Assembly (NCBI GenBank): GCA_002683315.1
Contig: NYTD01000071.1
Span: forward strand, 1 to 33,061
Source of the DNA: Deltaproteobacteria bacterium
GTDB taxonomy: Bacteria; Myxococcota_A; UBA796
Direction of reading: 5' to 3'
Length of the DNA stretch: 33,061 nt
In this document: in pieces, positions 26,270 through 33,061 of the stretch
How the letters are laid out: each line of letters opens with the position of its first letter
Numbering within the stretch: the stretch's first letter is position 1
Notes under the pieces: generated by a model
Databases searched by the model: none
What the model saw: only the letters and a program-made list of their open reading frames with translations
What the model was told of the DNA's origin: nothing
Translations under genes and position numbers: made by a program

Positions 26270-27646
26270 ATGACTGTGTATTATGATCAACAATCTGGAA
26301 CCCAATCTGAACAACCTGTTTTTTTTGACAATCAGACCCTTAGAATCCCAAATAAAGAAATTCAAAAGAGAAATATTCAGCCATCCAAAATGTTTTTGAT
26401 TAAGGAAGAGCTCAAAGTATTCGCAAAGAATAATCCCAAAGAGATGTTGTATGATGCTTCTCAAGGAGATGGTGGGGCAAGTCTTGGTGGTATTCCAAAA
26501 GAAGAGCTCGCGGCAGCATTGTTGAGCTATCTTCCACCAACTGGATCAACAAAGTATGGAAACCCAATCGGTAGGGAAGACGTTCGTCAGGCAATCGTAC
26601 AAAATTATTATGGATTTTCCAATGTCGTACCTGAACAGGTCATTATGGGTGATGGGGGCAGAGATCTTCTGCAAAAATGGTATCAGTTGGTTGTGCAAGG
26701 TGTTGGCTCAATCGGTGGAAGTGTAATAGTATCCGCAGCTCCTTGGGGTTCATATATGCAAGGAACCTACATGAATGGTTTAAATACGATTCTTGCACCT
26801 GGGAATGCAGAGCAAGGATTTTGCTTAACCAAAGATGGAGTCGATTCTGCGATGGCGCATGCCAAAGAACAAGGCCATCCTGCAGTGGCTTTGGTGATCA
26901 CAAGTCCTGATAATCCAACGGGTAATTATCTTGCTGTAGAGCACATCCGTTCATTGATTCAGCATGCTGTCGATAAGGGTATCGCGTATGTATTGGTGGA
27001 TCTGATGTATCAAGCGGTCACAGATCCCGAAGTAGGGATGTATGACGTGGCGGGACTATTGCAGTCTTTATCTTCCAAAGAGCAAAACTGTGTGTTTTTT
27101 TTGGACGGTTTGACAAAGTCTGTTGGAGGAAGCAATGTGCGTAGTTGTCACTTGGTATGTGGTTCTATAGGACATAGTTCTTTGTTAAAAGGACTGGCGA
27201 CACACAGTGTTCTTCCAAATGCTCTGGGAGAAGCCGCTTCTCTTGAAGTGTATCGCCATGAATCTCCGATACTTCACCCTTGGGTTCAGAAGGTTGTGGT
27301 TCCTACTGCACAATCCAGAGCATATTTACGTTCCGCTCTTCCTCAAAAAGGATTTCACTTTATCATGGGACAAGGCTATTATGCGTTTATTAATATATGG
27401 CCGTGGATTGGTACACGACTTCCGGAAGGCGAGGGGATAATTGATCCTATAGATGGCTCTCAAACTGACGAGATAAAGACAGTGGCTCATTTGAAAAGTT
27501 ATCTCGCACAGAAAATGGGACTGGCTGTAATTCATGGATCTGTATTTCGACAGCCTGACTTTATTCGGTTTTCGTATGCGAATACACCATCGTATGTTCA
27601 AGGTGCACTAGAGCGATTAGAAAAAGGTCTTCATCGTCTGCGTTAG
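26270..27646 (+). CDS. PLP-dependent class I/II aminotransferase
   Basis: SPDNPTGNYL, YVLVDLMYQ, FFLDGLTKSVGGSNVR (PLP lysine). Confidence 0.9.
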   Translation: MTVYYDQQSGTQSEQPVFFDNQTLRIPNKEIQKRNIQPSKMFLIKEELKVFAKNNPKEMLYDASQGDGGASLGGIPKEELAAALLSYLPPTGSTKYGNPIGREDVRQAIVQNYYGFSNVVPEQVIMGDGGRDLLQKWYQLVVQGVGSIGGSVIVSAAPWGSYMQGTYMNGLNTILAPGNAEQGFCLTKDGVDSAMAHAKEQGHPAVALVITSPDNPTGNYLAVEHIRSLIQHAVDKGIAYVLVDLMYQAVTDPEVGMYDVAGLLQSLSSKEQNCVFFLDGLTKSVGGSNVRSCHLVCGSIGHSSLLKGLATHSVLPNALGEAASLEVYRHESPILHPWVQKVVVPTAQSRAYLRSALPQKGFHFIMGQGYYAFINIWPWIGTRLPEGEGIIDPIDGSQTDEIKTVAHLKSYLAQKMGLAVIHGSVFRQPDFIRFSYANTPSYVQGALERLEKGLHRLR

Positions 27647-28788
27647 CGAGGTTTAGGCCCTGGTTTATGCTTTCTACTGTTGTCATGAATCACATTATCG
27701 GGTCGTAGCGTATATTTTCTTCCTTTCGGCTCTGGATATACACTTGGCCATGGGTCTAACCATATTTTTTTGTATGGTTTTGGAGCAAGATCGAGCAAGA
27801 GTTGATTTTGAGGCCAGTTGATTGTTTGGAGGGTATGTACAATTTCTTTTGCATAGGCTTGGTTGAGCAGGCTTGTCGGATGCATTCGATCAATAAACGC
27901 TTTATCTCCCATTAGTTTTTGCTCGTGTGCGACATGACAGCCAGAAACAATCGGTACGTTTCTGTATTGAGCTACATCATTCATTATGTCAAAGTACACA
28001 TCCCAAGGGTAGCCTGAATCTAACGTTTCTTTGGCAGCCAGTGGTCGGTTGCACGGAGAGAGAAGAAGTACAGAGATCTTTCGGCTACCAGCTTCTCGTA
28101 TGATTCGATCTAAGACAGCACCATATCGAGAAGGGGCTACACGCCGGAATCCGGATTTGTTGTGCCACTCCTCCATCCATCCAATCGCTTGAAAAGGATC
28201 GCCTTCTATTTTGAGCTGAACACTCATCCACTTCCACAATGCAGAGTGACGCATCAGCCAAGAATCTTCTTCTTTGGGTGCGTGAGATTCGTTTCGAAGC
28301 TGTGTTTCATTAATGATATCGTTATCTGACCATAGGTTTCCAACGATAAGAAGAGTTGGATTTTGATCCCATCCATATTGAAAGAGTTGATTGAGAGACT
28401 GCACGGAGCTATATCCAGGAACGGCTCCTGTTATCGATTTTAGAGAGATTCCTTCTTTTTTTGCTTCTTTTTCTATGTGTGCATGAAGAGTTTCGTGATC
28501 TTCAAGTCCATGACCAAAAATGCTTGAGTCTCCTATTGTATATACCACTTGCGCAGCCGAACTGTTTGAAGATGTTACACGCATGCCTTGGCTGTCTCTG
28601 CGAACAGGATGTCCTTCTTGGTCTACTTCATCACGAGGTAATTGCCATCCTAATTCAGAGTGACCATCAAGAGGAGTTCCTTTTGGCGTGTTTTCATTGA
28701 GCAACAGGCGAGCGATGACCTCTCCTCCCAACAAAAATACAATGAGGGTGATAAACGAGAAAAGCCATTTTTTTTTAGAGTGAAACAT
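27643..28788 (-). CDS. membrane-anchored SGNH/GDSL-type hydrolase-like protein
   Basis: N-terminal TM (WLFSFITLIVFLLGGEVIARLLL), TIGDSSIFGHGLEDHET, GAVPGYSS, GNLWSDND, DRMHPT. Confidence 0.75.
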   Translation of the reverse strand: MFHSKKKWLFSFITLIVFLLGGEVIARLLLNENTPKGTPLDGHSELGWQLPRDEVDQEGHPVRRDSQGMRVTSSNSSAAQVVYTIGDSSIFGHGLEDHETLHAHIEKEAKKEGISLKSITGAVPGYSSVQSLNQLFQYGWDQNPTLLIVGNLWSDNDIINETQLRNESHAPKEEDSWLMRHSALWKWMSVQLKIEGDPFQAIGWMEEWHNKSGFRRVAPSRYGAVLDRIIREAGSRKISVLLLSPCNRPLAAKETLDSGYPWDVYFDIMNDVAQYRNVPIVSGCHVAHEQKLMGDKAFIDRMHPTSLLNQAYAKEIVHTLQTINWPQNQLLLDLAPKPYKKIWLDPWPSVYPEPKGRKYTLRPDNVIHDNSRKHKPGPKPR

Positions 28789-28838
28789 ATGTTATAAGAT
28801 ACCCATGTTCTTTATTTGAGCGTAGCATTGGAGTTTCG

Positions 28839-29675
28839 ATGTTTTCAATAATATCTTGTTTTTTGTTTTCATGTGTGCGTAACCATACGCTAAGCATAAC
28901 CACAACTCCACATCATGCTGTTGTTCTGATCAATGGATTTCCAGCCTGTTACGAGCATCCTTGCATTCAAACATTGGAAAAAGGGGTATACGCCATCGAC
29001 GTGCGAGCAGAGAATTATCTTTCTGAGTCATTTACCATCATGCTTGATGGCGATAAAAATCAAGATGTAGAGTTGGAATCAAAAGGAGGGTGGCTATCTA
29101 TCGAGAGTGAACCCACTCAGCTACCCATTTCTATTGATGGAGCTTTGATCGGTAAAGCTCCACTCCAGCGAATTCCGATGAGTGCCGGTGTTCATATTGT
29201 CGATATTCCCAATGCCTGTTTTGATACATTGAAAGAGTCAATAGAGGTTATTTCAGGAAAAGAACAGAGCATTGTTTTGAAGCCTAATGCACATATGTCT
29301 ACAATTCAGGTCGCTCTTCTCAATGATGATTCAAGAGAAGAGCACGGACTTGTGTATGCAGATGGTGTCGAATTGGGAAGTACAAAGCAAAAACATGTTG
29401 TTCCATTATGTACGCAGCATGTGATGGTCGTCTCCAAAAAAGGATGGAGTCAAACTCGCATCAATCTATTGCAAGAGCCCCAAAATCATATTGTTCTACA
29501 GATGTTGCCGTTGGAGGAAAAGACAGTCGATGGATTACTTGGTTTTGAACCTCCAGAGTGCTTGTCTAATGATGCGGTAGATCAAGAATGTGTGCAGAGA
29601 TGGTTTTCTCGGGTTCGAAAACGAGCAGAGGAGAGAAATGATCATACTCATCATGAGGGCTGTGCACATGAATAG
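28839..29675 (+). CDS. PEGA-domain lipoprotein
   Basis: Lipobox-like LFSC; two PEGA-like units (AVVLINGFPACYEHPCIQTLEKGVYAIDV; PISIDGALIGKAPLQRIPMSAGVHIVDI). Confidence 0.8.
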   Translation: MFSIISCFLFSCVRNHTLSITTTPHHAVVLINGFPACYEHPCIQTLEKGVYAIDVRAENYLSESFTIMLDGDKNQDVELESKGGWLSIESEPTQLPISIDGALIGKAPLQRIPMSAGVHIVDIPNACFDTLKESIEVISGKEQSIVLKPNAHMSTIQVALLNDDSREEHGLVYADGVELGSTKQKHVVPLCTQHVMVVSKKGWSQTRINLLQEPQNHIVLQMLPLEEKTVDGLLGFEPPECLSNDAVDQECVQRWFSRVRKRAEERNDHTHHEGCAHE

Positions 29676-29677
29676 TA

Positions 29678-30151
29678 TTAGTCAGACCGTGGATCGGTAG
29701 GTCCCTCTACTTGCTGTACCTCAACACCATGATCAGTGAGATAGGAACAGCCGTTGGCCCCCATATATCCTCCTTCTACAACAAGAACGCGATCGATTCC
29801 TGCATGGTGAATGAGTTTGGCACACAAAACACAAGGCTCTCCAGTAACCAAGAGCCAGGCTCCTCGTGTAGAGACACCGTTGGCTGCTGCATTACAGATC
29901 ACATTCATCTCTGCATGATGGCAGCCGATCTCCATACGAGTTCCTGATTCTACTTTTAGATCGTTCCGCGAGCAGCGTTCCCCATTGCACAGACGACCTC
30001 CGGAACGAGGGCCCCCATTGTATCCATCCATGAGAATGACATTTCGTTCAGGGTCAAGGAGAAGAGCCCCAAATTTTCTACGCGGACAATTGGAGGCTTT
30101 TGCAAGACTCAGGCATTGTTCTATTCGAATTTTTAGATGTTTATCGTTCAT
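29678..30151 (-). CDS. deoxycytidylate (dCMP) deaminase family protein
   Basis: Zn motifs HHAEMN and PCVLCAK; DGYNGGPRSGGRLCNG N-terminal region of dCMP deaminases. Confidence 0.9.
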   Translation of the reverse strand: MNDKHLKIRIEQCLSLAKASNCPRRKFGALLLDPERNVILMDGYNGGPRSGGRLCNGERCSRNDLKVESGTRMEIGCHHAEMNVICNAAANGVSTRGAWLLVTGEPCVLCAKLIHHAGIDRVLVVEGGYMGANGCSYLTDHGVEVQQVEGPTDPRSD

Positions 30152-30945
30152 TTTTTCGAGAATAAGGTTTGGGCAAGTCTAAATCCGATGGTGTTGCTCT
30201 CATGTTCGGGGAGTTGATAGGCTCGATTCGCTGGTCTTATAACGCGAATTCCATCAGCCCAGCATCCTCCGCGCGCGACACGATGAACTCCATGTTGTGG
30301 TCCTACTGGATCTGTCGCTTGTTTGGGGTATGGTGCATACCAGTCCCATACCCATTCCCATACATTGCCAGCCATATCACTGACTCCATAACTTTTTCCT
30401 ACTTGGTGCGTTTCGAGTCCTGAATTTTCTTGGAACCATGCTCTGGAACCAAGAGGAGCATGCTTTTGGGCCAGGCGAGCGGCTAATTCCCACTCTGCTT
30501 CTGTTGGAAGACGGAAACCGTTGGCTTCTCGGATCCATACCACACCAGTGTCTTGAAAACGGTATACGGGTTCTTGGTTCATCTCTATAGAGTATGCATT
30601 GCAAAAAGCACATGCATCAATCCAAGAGACTGAATCAATAGGTTTTCTTTCTCCATAGAAGTAGCTTGGATTTTCACCCATGATATCTGTAAATAGATCC
30701 TGTGGAACTTCTGTACATCCGATAGCAAAAGGAGTCTTGATGTGTACACAATGTTCCACTTCATCTGGATCTCTTCCTTTTTCGTCTTGTGGGGAACCCA
30801 TAATAAACTCTTGCGGAGCTATTTGGTGTAGTGGATAATCTGGAAGGTCGTCATGAAAGGTGTCAAGAGAAGATAGGGTTGTATCAACCCATCCACAAGG
30901 GCATGAAGGACCTACAAGGGGAGTGTTGCATTGAGGACAGAGCAT
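30148..30945 (-). CDS. zinc-ribbon plus SUMF1/FGE-sulfatase-domain protein (probably lacking FGE catalytic cysteines)
   Basis: MLCPQCNTPLVGPSCPCGW ribbon; FRLPTEAEWELAAR, DMAGNVWEWVWDWY, VARGGCWADG..., NTIGFRLA. Confidence 0.88.
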   Translation of the reverse strand: MLCPQCNTPLVGPSCPCGWVDTTLSSLDTFHDDLPDYPLHQIAPQEFIMGSPQDEKGRDPDEVEHCVHIKTPFAIGCTEVPQDLFTDIMGENPSYFYGERKPIDSVSWIDACAFCNAYSIEMNQEPVYRFQDTGVVWIREANGFRLPTEAEWELAARLAQKHAPLGSRAWFQENSGLETHQVGKSYGVSDMAGNVWEWVWDWYAPYPKQATDPVGPQHGVHRVARGGCWADGIRVIRPANRAYQLPEHESNTIGFRLAQTLFSKK

Positions 30946-30957
30946 TGAATTTTCCTT

Positions 30958-31233
30958 TTAGTACATGGAATCCTGAGGTCCAAATCGCAGAGATACGGTT
31001 TGGACGATGGGACCTTGTGGAGGAAGAGTTATGGAGACAGAAAAGCCTGAACCGTGCTGAGATACATTGATTTTTGCGTTCCGAATCCGATGACGAATAA
31101 GTATACCTTGCGCTGTTCTTTTTAGTTGACCTGTCATATATGGACGGAGAGTTTTTCCTATCACTGCATTTTCTAGAGCAAATTGAATCTCTTCTTGTAA
31201 GGTGTCCAAAAGTTTTTGTGCTGCGGGGTTCAT
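30958..31233 (-). CDS. small hypothetical protein
   Basis: MNPAAQKLLDTLQEEIQFALENAVIGKTLRPYMTGQLKRTAQG...; the track start at 31251 is a TTG, ATG 31233 preferred. Confidence 0.6.
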   Translation of the reverse strand: MNPAAQKLLDTLQEEIQFALENAVIGKTLRPYMTGQLKRTAQGILIRHRIRNAKINVSQHGSGFSVSITLPPQGPIVQTVSLRFGPQDSMY

Positions 31234-31311
31234 TCGTTTTCCGAGATGCAAAATAATGAAGACATATGTATATTGGTCTTTCGTACACTAATCCATTTGT
31301 GGTTTTATTTC

Positions 31312-32031
31312 ATGTTAATTATTTCTGATGATCCTCTTGCAAAGCGATTACGAATTCGTCGATTTAAAACGTCAAAGAGGATGCGTCTTCGAATCGATGA
31401 AAAAGGGATTCTTCTAACGGCACCCGTATGGATTTCAGATAAAGAAATCCACTGCTTTTTTATGGAACATCGCGATTGGGTTGAAAAGCAATTAATGTTG
31501 ATGGACGAAAAAATGTCTGTTTTTTCTCTTCGAACAGATGGAGAGCAACGTTTCTTCCTTGTAGAAGGTACATGGAACCTTGTAGAAGAACGAGATCAAT
31601 CTGTAGATTGGGTGCAAATTCGGTACGAAAACAACAAATTAGTTGTTTTGTATCCATCACTGTTACGAAGTCGAGGAGATTTAGAAATTCGCCTTAAAGA
31701 GTGGATTAAAGAACAGACAATACAAAAGTCGAAAGATTTTATTGAGCTCAATAAAGATCGAATCGTTGTTCTTCCCAATCGAATTCGCATTAGCTCTGCG
31801 AAGTCAAAATGGGGTAGTTGCACTTCTAAAGGAGTGGTTTCTTTGCACTATCGTTTATTTCAATTGCCTCCATTGGCATTACAGTATGTTCTCTGTCATG
31901 AACTCGCACATCTTGTGCATATGAATCATGGCTCTCTTTTTTGGGAGGAGGTGCGTAGATTGATGCCCAATTACAAGGAGGGAAATGAAAAACTCCTTCA
32001 AAGAGATTTTCCACGAAATGGTTCTCTTTGA
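31312..32031 (+). CDS. YgjP-like (DUF45/M48-type) metallopeptidase-domain protein
   Basis: Start revised from 31216 to ATG 31312 (MLIISDDPLAKRLRIRR...); SKWGSCTSKGVVSLHYRL and CHELAHLVHMNHGSLFW. Confidence 0.9.
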   Translation: MLIISDDPLAKRLRIRRFKTSKRMRLRIDEKGILLTAPVWISDKEIHCFFMEHRDWVEKQLMLMDEKMSVFSLRTDGEQRFFLVEGTWNLVEERDQSVDWVQIRYENNKLVVLYPSLLRSRGDLEIRLKEWIKEQTIQKSKDFIELNKDRIVVLPNRIRISSAKSKWGSCTSKGVVSLHYRLFQLPPLALQYVLCHELAHLVHMNHGSLFWEEVRRLMPNYKEGNEKLLQRDFPRNGSL

Positions 32032-32036
32032 AGGAG
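31993..32036 (-). terminator. Rho-independent terminator for 32055..33035
   Basis: 13-bp perfect inverted repeat CTCCTTCAAAGAG (31993-32005) / CTCTTTGAAGGAG (32024-32036); on the minus strand followed by TTTTTCATTT. Confidence 0.8.
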
Positions 32037-32054
32037 TCACGAATCTGTAAAAGA

Positions 32055-33035
32055 TTATTGTCCGAGTTGTTTGTTTAGCTCATCACGATCTTTCTTTCTC
32101 TTGCGAAGAATATCGACATAGGTTTGACTCATATCATTTTGAAGGTATCGGTTGGCATTAATTGCAGTATCTAATGCTTCTCCTATACGGTCTGTGATTT
32201 CCATAACCATGGCGAGATTATACAGTGCTTTTCCCTTATTCTTTTTTACCGCTTCTTCAGAGGCCTGTTTGAACAGGGTTTCTGCACTTGCATAATTTCC
32301 TTCATCTAGAGCTTCATTACCTGATTTTATTTTGGGGTGTCCAGAAGGATAATATTTTCGATCGACGGAAATTTCATAAGGAGAAATACGCCGGAAGTAG
32401 AATAATCCAAGGTTTTTCGACATATTATCGATGATGTCATCGGTCTCACCAACAGCGTCCTTTGCATCGGAACGAGATTCTCCTTCGGCCGACAGTCTTT
32501 TATTGGAAGATTTCTTGTGCGTATCGATAATCTCACCATCACAAGAGTATACTTTCCAGTTGGATTCCATATCGACATCAAGAGAGGCTCGGTGCATGGT
32601 TACTTCTTCTTTGATGATTTGTTCTCGTTCTTTACCATCTTCTGTAATCGTTCTTCGACGCTCTTTGGTTGTTTGGTAGGTACTGAAATCCCAATCTTTG
32701 TTGTATCGGAACTTCTCTAAAGAAACGATCCCTGTGGCATCTGCACGTTTACAAAGTCGTTCTGTATCCGGTTTGCTGAGGATTGCGCCAGACTCTGTTC
32801 CAAGAGAAGTATATGCGCTTTGTGCTCTTTTTTGGTCTATGAGACCAAAACGAGGGTTTCTCGCGTCACTCATACTTCGGATGAGTTCGTTGAGTGACTT
32901 CTTACTTTCATCTGAGTTTTCTCTATTGATGGGTGCAAGTGATTTGATTTCTTGATCGATATTGATCTCTGCAGGAATGGTGATATCAAAGCGCTTTGTC
33001 TTTGTACAAGCGAGCATTAAGAAAAGTATGTACAT
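32055..33035 (-). CDS. putative lipoprotein with TPR-like C-terminus
   Basis: MYILFLMLACTKTK lipobox; KIKSGNEALDEGNYASAETLFKQASEEAVKKNKGKALYNLAMVMEITDRIGEALDTA TPR-like. Confidence 0.75.
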   Translation of the reverse strand: MYILFLMLACTKTKRFDITIPAEINIDQEIKSLAPINRENSDESKKSLNELIRSMSDARNPRFGLIDQKRAQSAYTSLGTESGAILSKPDTERLCKRADATGIVSLEKFRYNKDWDFSTYQTTKERRRTITEDGKEREQIIKEEVTMHRASLDVDMESNWKVYSCDGEIIDTHKKSSNKRLSAEGESRSDAKDAVGETDDIIDNMSKNLGLFYFRRISPYEISVDRKYYPSGHPKIKSGNEALDEGNYASAETLFKQASEEAVKKNKGKALYNLAMVMEITDRIGEALDTAINANRYLQNDMSQTYVDILRKRKKDRDELNKQLGQ

Positions 33036-33061
33036 AGGTATCCATAGTTGTGGTGTTAAAA

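Noticed and set aside
30958-31233. Phage tail sheath/structural protein fragment
   Set aside because: Only a vague resemblance; no neighbouring phage genes support a prophage or contractile system.
1-33061. tRNA, rRNA, transposase or integrase genes
   Set aside because: No recognisable signatures were seen by eye; short ncRNAs cannot be excluded without covariance searches.

Overview
A gene-dense, AT-leaning bacterial chromosomal window with about 26 supportable protein-coding genes. No rRNA, tRNA, CRISPR array or transposase was recognised. Lipoproteins rich in Pro/Ser/Glu, an anchor-X-like repeat protein and a Ser/Thr kinase suggest a myxobacteria-like (Myxococcota/Bradymonadia-type) host, but this is inference. 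Most interesting items: (1) a gene at 19321-19794 (-) that the ORF track splits at an in-frame TGA. Read through, it gives a thioredoxin-like protein with ...AWYFGHAT-U-GYCSSQ..., and a SECIS-like hairpin lies just after the TGA, so it is a strong selenoprotein candidate. (2) An 828-aa P-loop kinase / metallophosphatase / Rnl1-type RNA ligase fusion, overlapping a membrane-anchored Ser/Thr kinase gene. (3) A tightly overlapping three-gene cassette (13714-18216) with a TRAFAC-like GTPase and a large GAP1-like protein, resembling the NTP-dependent conflict systems of multicellular bacteria. (4) A 1026-nt open frame at the left edge that is absent from the ORF track. (5) A terminator for one gene embedded in the 3' coding end of its convergent neighbour. 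All family names come from motif reading by eye; no database search was run.
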